A stretch of 64,000 nucleotides of DNA. Source: Halobaculum sp. MBLA0143 (lineage in GTDB: Archaea > Halobacteriota > Halobacteria > Halobacteriales > Haloferacaceae). The stretch covers positions 1,612,001 to 1,676,000 of the forward strand of contig NZ_JBGKAC010000001.1 in assembly GCF_041361465.1 (NCBI RefSeq), given 5' to 3'. Within the stretch, counting starts at the first letter, position 1, and the number at the start of each line of letters is the position of its first letter. The position numbers and the translations under genes are program-made. Positions 6,445 through 14,900 of the stretch are shown piece by piece. Below the pieces are notes generated by a model. The model did no database searches. It was given only the letters and a program-made list of their open reading frames with translations, and had not been told where the DNA came from.

Positions 6445-9107
6445 TGTCCCGGGTCGAACCGCTCGGCGAACCCTGCCGGGTCGGCCGCCGCGGCCGCCAC
6501 CCGTACGGCCTGGACGTTCTCGCGGGCGTCGTGAACTCGAACCAGGTCCGCACCCGCTCTGGCGGCCAGCGCCGTCGCCGCCACCGTCTCCGACAGTGCG
6601 TCGCCCGTCTCCCCGTCGACGAACTCGAACATCGACTTGTGGGAGTGCCCGACCAACACCGGACAGCCCAGCGCCGCGAACTCGTCCAGTCGGCCCAACA
6701 GCTCGAAGCTCTCTGCGGCCGTCTTCCCGAAGCCGAGCCCGGGGTCGACGATCACCCGTTCGCGGTCGACGCCCGCCTCCTCGGCCAGCAACACCTTCTC
6801 GCGCAGTTCCGCGATTACGTCGTCGACCACGTCGTCGTACGGCACCTCCTTGTCCGGGACGACCGGGGCGTCGATGCTGTGCATCACGATCACCGGTACG
6901 TCTCGTTCGGCTGCCAGCGCCCGCATCTCCGGATCCTCCAGCCCGGTCACGTCGTTGAGCACGTCCGCGCCGGCGTCCAGCGCCGCCGCCGCCACCGCCG
7001 GCTTCCGGGTGTCGACGGAGACGAGCGCGTCCGGTTCGGCGTCCGTCACCGCCTCGATCACCGGGACGATCCGGTCGATCTCCTCGTCTGCCGGCACCGG
7101 CTCTGCCCCCGGACGGGTACTCTCGCCGCCCACGTCGATCACGTCGACACCCGCCGCGACCAGTTCCTCCGCCCCCGCGACCGCGTCCGTGAGATCGTAG
7201 TGTTCACCCCCGTCGTGGAAGGAGTCGGGCGTGACGTTCAACACGCCCATCACCGCCGTTCCCGTCTCCCAGGGGTACGCGTCCGTCGCGTCGGTCGCGC
7301 CGGTCGTGTCCATCTCGTCGGTCGCGCCGGTCGCGCCAGTCGTGTCCATCTCGTCCGTCCCGTCGGTCGCGCCGGTCGTGTCCATCTCGTCCGTCGCGTC
7401 GGTCGCGCTGGCCGTGCCCATCTCGTCCGTCCCGTCGGTCGTCGACGGTGCAGTCCCGTCGTCGTCCGGCAGCGCCGCCGCCAAGTCGTCGGCGACGCCG
7501 TAGAACGCCCGCCCACGCTCCCGGAGCCCGTCGATCAGTCGGCGGAAGTCACCCACAGATCCGGAGAGGAGCACCTGTCGGTGGCGGCCACGGTCGTCGA
7601 ACCCGCTCTCGGCGGTCGTCACGCCCGCGGTCGCGGCCGCCTGTCGGACCGTCGTCGCGCGATCACCCGGGAGTGTCGTCTCCAGGGTGCGGTGGACCGT
7701 CTCGGCCGCGGTCCGAGCCGTCTCCGCCGGTGGGACGTGTGCCGCCCGGAGCGTCGCCGTTGCGTCGGCGACGCTCTCGGGACGCCGCGGCGTCACCGTC
7801 CGTGTCCACTCCGTTCGGGCGGCCGCAACGCAGTACAACGACCCCGTCAACAGGACCAGATCCTCCGGCTCGGCGGCCGCTCGGGCTGCCGACAGCGCCG
7901 CGACGACACCGTCGTCCGGACGGTCGCTCGGACCGTCGCCGACCGTGACGGTCGCGCCCGTCTCCGACTCGAACGTTCGGGCCAGCGCCGCCGGGTCGGC
8001 GGCTCGGTCGGAGTCGGGCGCACACGTCCGGACGGTGGCTGCCGACGGCAGCGCCCGTACCATCTCGCGGTGGTCCTTGTCCGTCATCGCACCGAACACG
8101 AGGTGGAGTCGGTCGTGGTCGAAGGCGTCGACCGTCTCCCGCAGCGCCCGACACGCTGCCGGGTTGTGCGCGCCGTCTAACACGACCGCCGGCTCCGTCT
8201 CGACCACCTCGAATCGACCGGGCCAGGTCGCCGCCCTGAGCCCCCGTCGGATCGCCGTCTCGTCGTCGACACCCAACTGTCGGACGAGCGCGACCGCGAC
8301 GCCGGCGTTCGTCGCCTGGTAGGCCCCGACGAGCGGGAGCGTCGCGGACAGCGTCCGACCGTCGACGGTCAGCCGGATCGCCGACTCCTGGCCGCCGGTC
8401 GCGCCGTCGTACGCCGCCGTCACGACCGGGTCCGTCGGCTCGTCGGCCGTCGTCGGACCGGCGACGGCCGCGAGTTCGCCCGCCGCCGCGGCCAGTGTCT
8501 CGCGCGCGTCCCCGTCGGCAGCGGTGACGAGCGGCCGATCCGTCGGCGCAACCGGCGCGAACGTCTCCGCGATCTCCGTCCGGGTCTCGCCCAGCACGGA
8601 GGTGTGTTCTAAGGCGACGTTCGTCACCGCCGCCGCCGCCGGCTCGACCACGCTCGTCGCGTCCAGTTCACCGCCCATGCCGGCCTCTAAGACGGCCACG
8701 TCCACGTCCGCCTCGCCGAACCGCCACAGCGCCAGCGCCGTCACCACCTCGAAGAAGGTCAGTGGCTCGCCGACGGCCGCGCGGTCGACGAGCCACGGTC
8801 TGACCGTCTCCACGAACTCCGTCACCGCCGACTCCGGCACCTTCCGACCGTCGACGCGCACCCGTTCGCGGAGGTCCTCGAAGTGAGGGGAGGTGCACGC
8901 CCCGACCGTCCGGTCCGTCTGGCGCAACACGCTCGCGGCCATCCGCGTGACACTCCCCTTGCCGTTCGAGCCGGCCACCTGGACGAACGTCACGTCCTCG
9001 TGTGGGTCGCCGAGGTGTGACAGCAACGCCCGGACGGCGTCCGTCCCGGGGTCCACCTGGAAGCGACGGAGGTCGAAGAGGAAGTTCGTCGCCTCGTCGT
9101 AGTTCAT
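6441..9107 (-). CDS. folCP: Bifunctional dihydrofolate synthase / dihydropteroate synthase
   Basis: 888 residues, a fusion of two folate-pathway enzymes. The N-terminal part (to about residue 430) is FolC-like: MNYDEATNFLFDLRRF, the P-loop VAGSNGKGSVTRM and the Mur-ligase-type VVLDGAHNPAA. The C-terminal part (about 615-888) is FolP-like: MGVLNVTPDSFHDGG (pterin loop), VIDVGGESTRPGAEP, and DPGLGFGKTAAES. FolP joins p-aminobenzoate to dihydropterin pyrophosphate; FolC adds glutamate to dihydropteroate. The middle has a small domain plus an acidic Asp/Thr-rich linker made of 12-residue repeats. The ATG at 9107 fits homologues; upstream codons are arginine-rich noise. A TATA-like CTTTTTACC lies about 27 bases upstream on the minus strand. 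The gene heads the operon that ends with psmA. Confidence 0.92.
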   Translation of the reverse strand: MNYDEATNFLFDLRRFQVDPGTDAVRALLSHLGDPHEDVTFVQVAGSNGKGSVTRMAASVLRQTDRTVGACTSPHFEDLRERVRVDGRKVPESAVTEFVETVRPWLVDRAAVGEPLTFFEVVTALALWRFGEADVDVAVLEAGMGGELDATSVVEPAAAAVTNVALEHTSVLGETRTEIAETFAPVAPTDRPLVTAADGDARETLAAAAGELAAVAGPTTADEPTDPVVTAAYDGATGGQESAIRLTVDGRTLSATLPLVGAYQATNAGVAVALVRQLGVDDETAIRRGLRAATWPGRFEVVETEPAVVLDGAHNPAACRALRETVDAFDHDRLHLVFGAMTDKDHREMVRALPSAATVRTCAPDSDRAADPAALARTFESETGATVTVGDGPSDRPDDGVVAALSAARAAAEPEDLVLLTGSLYCVAAARTEWTRTVTPRRPESVADATATLRAAHVPPAETARTAAETVHRTLETTLPGDRATTVRQAAATAGVTTAESGFDDRGRHRQVLLSGSVGDFRRLIDGLRERGRAFYGVADDLAAALPDDDGTAPSTTDGTDEMGTASATDATDEMDTTGATDGTDEMDTTGATGATDEMDTTGATDATDAYPWETGTAVMGVLNVTPDSFHDGGEHYDLTDAVAGAEELVAAGVDVIDVGGESTRPGAEPVPADEEIDRIVPVIEAVTDAEPDALVSVDTRKPAVAAAALDAGADVLNDVTGLEDPEMRALAAERDVPVIVMHSIDAPVVPDKEVPYDDVVDDVIAELREKVLLAEEAGVDRERVIVDPGLGFGKTAAESFELLGRLDEFAALGCPVLVGHSHKSMFEFVDGETGDALSETVAATALAARAGADLVRVHDARENVQAVRVAAAAADPAGFAERFDPGQ
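7285..7428 (-). repeat. Four 36-bp in-frame tandem repeats in the folCP linker
   Basis: Four head-to-tail 36-base units (7285, 7321, 7357 and 7393), each coding for a 12-residue block of the type DEMDTTGATDAT. Units differ by a few bases, so this is not a very recent slippage product. The array lies between the FolC and FolP domains and presumably forms a flexible, highly acidic spacer. Copy number is likely to vary among strains. Confidence 0.9.
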
Positions 9108-9195
9108 GCCGACCGCTTCGGCGGGCGCCGGTAAAAAGTGACCCGTCGGCGACCGTGGTGGGTGCCGTTCGCTCACCCCGCGTTCCGTCACTCCG

Positions 9196-10632
9196 TCACG
9201 AGTTGACGTTCGTGACCTCCCAGTAGAAGCTCTCCGTCGTGCCGTCGGCGTACTCGAAGGTGGCGGAGAGGTAGTCGCCACTCGGGCGATCCGTGGCCTC
9301 CTGAAGCGTCAGAGCGACGTTACCGGCGTCGTACTGGCCGAGGTCGAACGACACCTGCTCGCCGGCCGCGACGGTCGGGGAGGTGTCGAACGAGCGGAGC
9401 GTGGCGTCGACCGGGTAGCCGTCCTCCGAGTCGGCGACGGCGGTGCCGTCGGCGGTGACCTCCGCACCCGACCGTCGGATCGACTCCACCTGGACGGTCG
9501 TCTCCAACGCCCACCGGTCGACGGTCACGTCCCGACTGCCGACGTTCTCGACGGTGAACACGAGCGTCTTCGAGCCGCTGGTCTGGCTGCTCACACGGCC
9601 GATCTGGCCGGCGTCGCCGGACTCCCCACCGCCGCCGCTGCCGGGGTCTGCCTCGGCGTCCGGATCGGTTGCGACGATCGTGCCAGAGGCACCGACCGCG
9701 ATGTCGTTCGTCTGGTCGACGACCGCCTTCAGCCCCTGTCCGTTGGGGGTGGTGTCTCTCGACCACGAGCCGTTCGCGCGGTCGAACACGGCGCCTGCGT
9801 TGCCGACGGCGTAGCCGTCGCCGTCGTCCACCTCGATGTCGCGCAGCCCGGCCTCGCCCACCTTCGTGGAGAACCACTTCGGCGTCCCCTCGGCGTCCGG
9901 GGTGTAGTGGTGCACCGTCCCGCTGCCGGCCGCGACCCACACGTCGTCTGCGGCGTTGGAGTCGACGCCGTACAGCGACACGTCCGCGTCCGCGACGCCG
10001 ATTCTGTTCCAGGTCGTCCCGTCGCCCGTGCCGAACACGTTGGCGTTGCCGTTGACGAGGTGACCCGACTTGACATCGTGGAAGTCGATCGCGCTGATCC
10101 CGGCGCCCTGGCCGACGGTGACGTAGTTCCAGGTGCCCGAAGCGCCGTTCTCGAAGGAGTAGTAGACGCTCCCGGAGTCGCCGGCGACGTAGACGTTCGC
10201 CTCGCCGGCGTCGCCGGTCACGGCCACGTCGTTGAAGTTGTTCGTCACGTCGTCGGGTGCGGAGTGGTCGACGAGAGTGCCCGTCTCCACGTCGTACTCC
10301 CCGATCGCGCCAGAGGCACCGACGAACCACAGCCGCTCGCCGTCGTCCGTCACGTCGGCACCGTACAGCCCACTCCCGTTGCCAGTCGGACCGCCGTCGA
10401 CGACCTTCGTCCAGCCCTCGGTCGTCCGCTCGGCCACGATGCCTCCGCCGCCGACCGCGAAGTCGTTGCGCCCCGTCGTCTCCACGTCGTGTAGCGTCAC
10501 GTCGACCGGGCTCGACACCGACTCCCAGGTCGTCGACTCGGCAGCGCCGACACCCCCCAGAAGTGTCGCGCCGACTGCGGCTCCAGTCAGCCTCAGTACG
10601 TCCCGCCGTGTCGTCGAGTCACGTCCCTGCAT
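9196..10632 (-). CDS. Tat-exported beta-propeller protein of unknown function
   Basis: 478 residues. The leader has a twin-arginine motif (TTRRDVLRLTGAAVGATLLGG, about residues 7-27) ending near GAAES. Residues 35-320 contain repeated short blades with GxGG, AxGxxGxV and VGxxGxI motifs (VGASGAIGEYD, VAGDSGSVYYS, AAGSGTVHHY, VGNAGAVFDRA, VGASGTIVATD). This resembles the YCF48/BNR type of propeller found in many haloarchaeal surface proteins. A glycine-serine linker follows, then a C-terminal beta-sandwich-like domain (about 340-478) with VENVGSRDVTVDRWALET. A ligand or enzymatic role is not evident. A perfect 12-bp palindrome lies upstream. The neighbouring folCP gene is separately transcribed. 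Confidence 0.7.
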   Translation of the reverse strand: MQGRDSTTRRDVLRLTGAAVGATLLGGVGAAESTTWESVSSPVDVTLHDVETTGRNDFAVGGGGIVAERTTEGWTKVVDGGPTGNGSGLYGADVTDDGERLWFVGASGAIGEYDVETGTLVDHSAPDDVTNNFNDVAVTGDAGEANVYVAGDSGSVYYSFENGASGTWNYVTVGQGAGISAIDFHDVKSGHLVNGNANVFGTGDGTTWNRIGVADADVSLYGVDSNAADDVWVAAGSGTVHHYTPDAEGTPKWFSTKVGEAGLRDIEVDDGDGYAVGNAGAVFDRANGSWSRDTTPNGQGLKAVVDQTNDIAVGASGTIVATDPDAEADPGSGGGGESGDAGQIGRVSSQTSGSKTLVFTVENVGSRDVTVDRWALETTVQVESIRRSGAEVTADGTAVADSEDGYPVDATLRSFDTSPTVAAGEQVSFDLGQYDAGNVALTLQEATDRPSGDYLSATFEYADGTTESFYWEVTNVNS

Positions 10633-10672
10633 GCACTCGTCCGTTCTGGCGCCAACGGCGTATGCCCCAGAG

Positions 10673-10684
10673 CTAACATGTTAG
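10673..10684. promoter_or_regulatory. 12-bp perfect palindrome upstream of the exported propeller gene
   Basis: CTAACATGTTAG is a perfect inverted repeat, 41-52 bases before the start of the minus-strand gene at 10632. Its place just upstream of the expected promoter makes an operator plausible. The sequence alone does not show which regulator would bind. Confidence 0.35.
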
Positions 10685-10758
10685 TCTCGGTGAGGTCCTC
10701 GGACACCTCACAGTTTAGACCGACGGACGTGTGTAATCCACACTATCCTAGGTGAACC

Positions 10759-10835
10759 GCCTCGGGGTCAAGTGGTTCGAGACGCTCCGCGTCTCGTCAT
10801 CACGGAAATCTCCGATTTCCGTACGACCCCGAGGC
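10759..10835. repeat. Three-stem palindromic element, possible MITE or IS200/IS605-type end
   Basis: An outer 11-bp inverted repeat (GCCTCGGGGTC at 10759-10769 and GACCCCGAGGC at 10825-10835) encloses two hairpins. Hairpin one is 10778-10796 (arms CGAGACGC and GCGTCTCG). Hairpin two is 10802-10822 (arms ACGGAAATC and GATTTCCGT). Both have the loop TCC. The resulting shape is a three-way junction that could fold as DNA cruciform or RNA. Such paired hairpins are seen at ends of haloarchaeal IS200/IS605-type elements and in small non-autonomous elements, but no transposase remains here. The whole interval 10633-10934 otherwise holds no gene I can support. Confidence 0.6.
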
Positions 10836-10934
10836 ACTCGCCTTGGTTCTCTGTAGAACGCCGACGGCACAGAGCCAGCGGTTCGTCGGTCGTCGGTGTG
10901 TGAGGCGTCCGCGAGCCGAGTTCTCGCGCCGGAG

Positions 10935-11459
10935 TCACGACTCGTCGCGGTCTGCCACCGCGCGACGGAGGTCACGGAGGGCGCGGCGAGCGATCCGTTC
11001 GCGCACCTGGCCGCGGTCGCCGTCGAACTCGTAGCGAGCGACGCGAGCGCCGGAGTCGCCGGTGCCCCAGTCGCCTCGCCGGGCGACGCCGACGTACACC
11101 GTCCCGACGGGTGTCTCCGCGGAGCCGCCGCCCGGGCCGGCGACCCCCGTGGTCGACACTCCCCAGTTCGTGCCGGCGACGTCCCTGACGCCGCGAGCCA
11201 TCGCCCGCGCGACCGGCTCCGACACCGCGCCGTGGTCGTCCAACAGCTCCCGCGGGACGGCCAGCGTCTCCAGCTTCGAGTCGTACGAGTACGTCACCAC
11301 GCCACGGTCGAAGTAGTCACTGGAACCGGGGACGGCCGTCAGCAGCGTCCCGACGAGACCACCCGTACACGACTCCGCGACCGCGACCGTCTCCTCGGCC
11401 GCGCGCAGCGTCTCGCCGACTCGTCGTTCCTCGGGCGGATCGTCCGCGAACTCCTCCAT
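10935..11459 (-). CDS. CinA C-terminal-type nicotinamide-nucleotide amidase (PncC family)
   Basis: 174 residues, the length of a stand-alone CinA C-terminal domain. The family deamidates nicotinamide mononucleotide to nicotinic acid mononucleotide in NAD recycling. Signature parts are VAVAESCTGGLVGTLLT (catalytic Ser near residue 34), VPGSSDYFDRGVVTYS, and the glycine-rich TTGVAGPGGGSAETPVGTVY. The N-terminal molybdopterin-binding-like domain found in full-length CinA is absent, as in many archaeal versions. The ATG at 11459 is the only start that preserves the family N-terminus. It is divergent from the aminotransferase gene. Confidence 0.88.
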   Translation of the reverse strand: MEEFADDPPEERRVGETLRAAEETVAVAESCTGGLVGTLLTAVPGSSDYFDRGVVTYSYDSKLETLAVPRELLDDHGAVSEPVARAMARGVRDVAGTNWGVSTTGVAGPGGGSAETPVGTVYVGVARRGDWGTGDSGARVARYEFDGDRGQVRERIARRALRDLRRAVADRDES

Positions 11460-11542
11460 GCCCGGAGGGTGGGCGGCGCCGGAGAAGTGACTGACGGCCG
11501 GCGAACGCCGGAGTGAAGCCCCGGCGGCGCCACGGTGACCGC

Positions 11543-12640
11543 ATGGAGTACGAACGGCCGCAGTTCGCCCGGCTGAGTCGCTACGCGGACGAGGCCGACC
11601 GGGACGTGATCGACACCGTCTCCGGCAACCCGGACTGGGAGCCGCCGGCGGCGCTGCGTGACGGGCTCCGAGCGTCTGCCGACGGTGATCCGGAGTCGTT
11701 CCAGTACCCACCCAGTGAGGGGTTGGACGCGCTCCGGGCGGAGATCGCCACCCGGCGGAACGTCCCCCGCGAGCGCGTGATCGTGACGAACGGCGCCGGC
11801 GAGGCCAACCACCTCGCGCTCGCGGCCGCACTGACCGAAGCCGACGGCGACGAGGTGTTGCTCACGGACCCGGTGTACCCCTACTACCCCGCGAAGACGG
11901 AGCTGTTGGGCGGGACGCCGCGGCTGCTCCCGACGGAACCGGACGGGAGTCTCGACCTGTCTCGGTTCCGTGCGGCCGCCGGCGACGACACCACCGCGAT
12001 CCTGCTCAACAGCCCCAACAACCCCACGGGAGCGGTGTACCCGCCGGAGACGATCAAGGCGACCGCGGAGCTGGCCGACGACGTCGGCGCCACACTGATC
12101 GTCGACGAGGTGTACGACCACTTCGACTACACGGGTCGGTTCGAGAGCGCACTGACGTTGGATCGGGACGACGTCGTCGTCACGACGGCGTTCTCGAAGT
12201 CGATGGCGATCACCGGGCTCCGGGTGGGGTACGCCGTGTTGCCGGAGCCGTTGCTGTCGCACGCCCGTACCCGACACATGCTCGTCAACGTCACCACGTC
12301 GCGGCCGGCACAGGCTGCGGTGCTCCGGGCACTCCGGGAGACGGAGCCGGGCTACTACGCCCACAACCGCGAGTTGCTGCGCGACCGGATCGGCGCGTTC
12401 GCGGACGCCTTGGACGACGCCGGCGCCGAGTACACCACCCCAGAGGGTGCGTTCTACGTCCTCGCGCGCTTCGACGACTTCCCCGGGACGACGGAGAACG
12501 CAGAGCGGCTGATCGACGAGGCGGGCGTCGCCGCGATGCCGGGCGCGACGTTCGGCGACGCGCGCGCCGACTGGTTCCGGTTCGCGCTCGTCACCCCGCG
12601 GGCGACGGAGGCGGCCGAACGGCTGGCGGCGTTCTTCTAG
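11543..12640 (+). CDS. PLP-dependent class I/II aminotransferase
   Basis: 365 residues, fold type I. The substrate-binding and PLP motifs are all present: NGAGEANHLAL (phosphate-binding turn), LLNSPNNPTGAVY, LIVDEVYDHFDYTG (Asp and Tyr contacting the ring), and TAFSKSMAITGLRVGY with the Schiff-base lysine. Overall it is closest to the aspartate/aromatic aminotransferase group. The amino donor cannot be decided from sequence. The start at 11543 is the ATG that begins MEYERPQFARLS; a codon at 11513 in the same frame adds a basic, unlikely extension. It is a single gene with its own promoter region shared with cinA. Confidence 0.87.
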   Translation: MEYERPQFARLSRYADEADRDVIDTVSGNPDWEPPAALRDGLRASADGDPESFQYPPSEGLDALRAEIATRRNVPRERVIVTNGAGEANHLALAAALTEADGDEVLLTDPVYPYYPAKTELLGGTPRLLPTEPDGSLDLSRFRAAAGDDTTAILLNSPNNPTGAVYPPETIKATAELADDVGATLIVDEVYDHFDYTGRFESALTLDRDDVVVTTAFSKSMAITGLRVGYAVLPEPLLSHARTRHMLVNVTTSRPAQAAVLRALRETEPGYYAHNRELLRDRIGAFADALDDAGAEYTTPEGAFYVLARFDDFPGTTENAERLIDEAGVAAMPGATFGDARADWFRFALVTPRATEAAERLAAFF

Positions 12641-12831
12641 CTCGGCCTCTCGGCGTAGCCGGACTGTCGGTCCGCCCCGGTGACGGACCCCGAGCGTCCG
12701 GGGGCTCTGGTCCCGGCACCACACTTGAACTCTGGGCCGGGCGCCGGCGACCAGTCCGGGAGTCGTTCGTCGATTCGCTCCCGCGTTTCGGGAGCGAAAC
12801 GCTTCTGACCGTAGACAGTGACCGCAACTCC

Positions 12832-13440
12832 GTGAGACGCGCTCGCTCGACTGCCGTCGTCGCCGTGTTAGTCACCCTCGCGGGGTGTGGCGCCGTCCCC
12901 GGGCTCGGCGGTGCACCGGACCGGACCCCCGGAGCGGGCGCTGCGAGTTCTCACTCCGGACCGGGGTGTCTGATCGACGTGGCGCAACGTAGCGCCGGGA
13001 CGGTCACGGTGATCCCCGACGAGACGGACGCCGGGCTGATCGTCGAGACGACGATCGCGCACGACAGAGGCGAACGGCCGGACTTCACCCTCACGCGGAC
13101 GTCCCCGGGAGTGTACACCCTGTTCGTCACGGTCGTGGGCGAGGAGACTCCACACTCCGGCGAGACGGCGACGCCGCAGCGTGTCCGCGACGGCTGTCGG
13201 ATCGGGAACCGGGTCGAGAGTCGGGGTCGGATGGGCCAGAGCCTCGACAGGGTCAGAGTCGTCGTCGGCGGCGAGACAGTTCTGAACCGGACGGCACCCG
13301 AGAGCCGGACGACGTGGGAGATTCCGCGCGTGATCGACATCGACAGCGGTGAAGCAGTCGAGGTATCGACCGAGACAGACGCGACCGACGCCCCGACCGA
13401 CACCTCGACCGAGCCGAACGCGACTGCGACAGTCGGGTGA
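12832..13440 (+). CDS. Exported lipoprotein of unknown function
   Basis: 202 residues from a GTG at 12832. The N-terminus is basic (RRARS) and followed by a hydrophobic stretch ending in a lipobox, VTLAGCG, so Cys near residue 19 is the likely lipid-anchored residue. The mature part is beta-rich and has two further cysteines (GPGCLID and RDGCRIG), which might form a disulfide. The last 30 residues are Thr/Asp/Ser-rich and probably disordered. No family was recognised. The stop overlaps the GTG start of the ArsA-family gene, suggesting co-transcription. An inverted repeat (CGCTCCCG / CGGGAGCG) lies just upstream, near 12778-12798. Confidence 0.65.
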   Translation: MRRARSTAVVAVLVTLAGCGAVPGLGGAPDRTPGAGAASSHSGPGCLIDVAQRSAGTVTVIPDETDAGLIVETTIAHDRGERPDFTLTRTSPGVYTLFVTVVGEETPHSGETATPQRVRDGCRIGNRVESRGRMGQSLDRVRVVVGGETVLNRTAPESRTTWEIPRVIDIDSGEAVEVSTETDATDAPTDTSTEPNATATVG

Positions 13441-14693
13441 ACGGCGCGACCGACACCGACGAACAGACAAGCGCCGCGCGCCAAGCGGCGCACATGGACG
13501 ATATCGACGTCGAGCCGGTCGACGAGATCGACGACGAGGACGACGGACCGGAGCCGGCCTCGCGCGTCGGCGCGGCGATCAAGATGTCCGGCGGCGACGA
13601 CGACGACGACGGCGCACTCGAACCGGTCGACAGCGACGCGCTCGTCGCAGCGGACACCCCGGAGTACGTGCTGTACGGCGGGAAAGGCGGCGTCGGCAAG
13701 ACGACGTGTTCGGCCGCGACGGGGTTGGCGAGTGCCGCCGGCGGGACGCCGACGCTCGTCGTCTCCACGGACCCCGCACACTCGCTGTCGGACACGCTGG
13801 ACACGGAGATTCCGTCGGAGCCGAGCCGGATCCGCGAGGACGTGCCGCTGTACGCCGCCGAGATCGACCCCGACGAGGCCGTCTCCGAGGGGATGCTCGG
13901 CGCGGGCGTCACGGGCGACGGCGCGGGCGCGGGTGACACCGACGCGGCCGCCGACAGCCCCCTCGGCGGGCTCGGCGACTTGGGCGAGGTGGCCGGCGAC
14001 GGACCGCTCGGGGGGATGCTCGGCGGCGAGATGCCCGGGGCCGACGAGGCGGCGGCGATGCGACAGCTCCTGGAGCACTTAGACGACCCGCGCTTCGACC
14101 GGGTCGTCGTCGACACGGCGCCGACGGGCCACACCCTCCGTCTGCTCCAGCTCCCCGAGCTGCTGGACTCGATGGTCGGCCGATTCCTGAAGATGCGCGA
14201 GCGTTTCTCCGGGATGGTCGACGGGCTGAAGGGCACCCTCGGGCTCGGCGAAGACGGGGAGCCGGGGCCGGAGCTGGAGGAGCTGCGCGACCGGATCGAA
14301 CGCCTCCGCGCGACGCTCCAGGACCCCGAGAAGACGGACTTCCGGGTCGTGATGGTGCCCGAGGAGATGAGCGTCGTCGAGTCCGAACGCCTGATCGACC
14401 GCCTGGACGAGTTCGGTATCCCCGCGAACACGCTCGTCGTCAACCGGGTCATGGAAGACCCCGAGGACGTTGCCGGCACGGAGACGACCGACGTGGAGTT
14501 AGACGACGAGTGGGTCGTGACGCCGTCGTTGGACTCTTGTGAGTTCTGTCAGCGCCGTTGGGAGGTCCAACGGAACTCCTTGGAGCGCGCGAGTGATCTC
14601 TACCGCGGCCGCGACGTGAAGCGGGTGCCGTTACTGGCCGAGGAGGTCCGCGGCGAGACGGCGCTGGGTGTCGTGGCCGCGTGTCTGGCGTGA
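13437..14693 (+). CDS. arsA: ArsA/Get3-family ATPase
   Basis: 418 residues from a GTG overlapping the previous stop; an ATG at 13494 (399 residues) is an equally good start. The deviant P-loop LYGGKGGVGKTTCSA, the switch I-like STDPAHSLSDTL and the switch II-like VVDTAPTGHTLRLLQLPE are typical of ArsA/Get3. The CxxC pair in LDSCEFCQRRWEVQ corresponds to the zinc-binding cysteines of Get3, which favours a tail-anchored-protein targeting or chaperone role over arsenite export. No arsenite-pump gene is nearby. A glycine/alanine-rich insertion (about residues 155-200) is a haloarchaeal feature. The 3' end, coding for GRDVKRVPLLAEEVRGET and the last residues, occurs twice more downstream (19577 and 20699). 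Confidence 0.9.
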   Translation: MNGATDTDEQTSAARQAAHMDDIDVEPVDEIDDEDDGPEPASRVGAAIKMSGGDDDDDGALEPVDSDALVAADTPEYVLYGGKGGVGKTTCSAATGLASAAGGTPTLVVSTDPAHSLSDTLDTEIPSEPSRIREDVPLYAAEIDPDEAVSEGMLGAGVTGDGAGAGDTDAAADSPLGGLGDLGEVAGDGPLGGMLGGEMPGADEAAAMRQLLEHLDDPRFDRVVVDTAPTGHTLRLLQLPELLDSMVGRFLKMRERFSGMVDGLKGTLGLGEDGEPGPELEELRDRIERLRATLQDPEKTDFRVVMVPEEMSVVESERLIDRLDEFGIPANTLVVNRVMEDPEDVAGTETTDVELDDEWVVTPSLDSCEFCQRRWEVQRNSLERASDLYRGRDVKRVPLLAEEVRGETALGVVAACLA

Positions 14694-14869
14694 GACAGGG
14701 GACTGAAGTGGACAAGCGTGTCGAGCCGTCGTCTGCGCTGGAACTGCTTTCTCGACTGTGTGTCACTAGCGGTACGGTGCAACGTGCTAGCTCTGTATGT
14801 TTCAAATTTTCTAATAAAATAGTTATTTCTGTTTTACTACTAAATAGGTATAAAGACGAGAAATAAGTC

Positions 14870-14876
14870 TTATATA
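14870..14876 (+). promoter_or_regulatory. TATA box for a near-leaderless transcript of the protease gene
   Basis: TTATATA lies 25-31 bases before the ATG at 14901, in a strikingly AT-rich stretch (about 14800-14880) inside GC-rich DNA. The distance fits transcription starting at or next to the ATG. The remainder of 14694-14868 holds no gene that I can support. Confidence 0.7.
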
Positions 14877-14900
14877 CGCCGTACTAGACGAGCCTTACGC

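Noticed and set aside
6531-8180. Long plus-strand open frame of about 550 codons opposite folCP
   Set aside because: Arginine/histidine-rich product of antisense GC-rich codons; the minus-strand folCP has clear enzyme motifs throughout.
12778-12798. Inverted repeat CGCTCCCG / CGGGAGCG as a terminator
   Set aside because: No T-run follows and it lies just before the lipoprotein start, so a terminator role is not supported; it is mentioned only with that gene.
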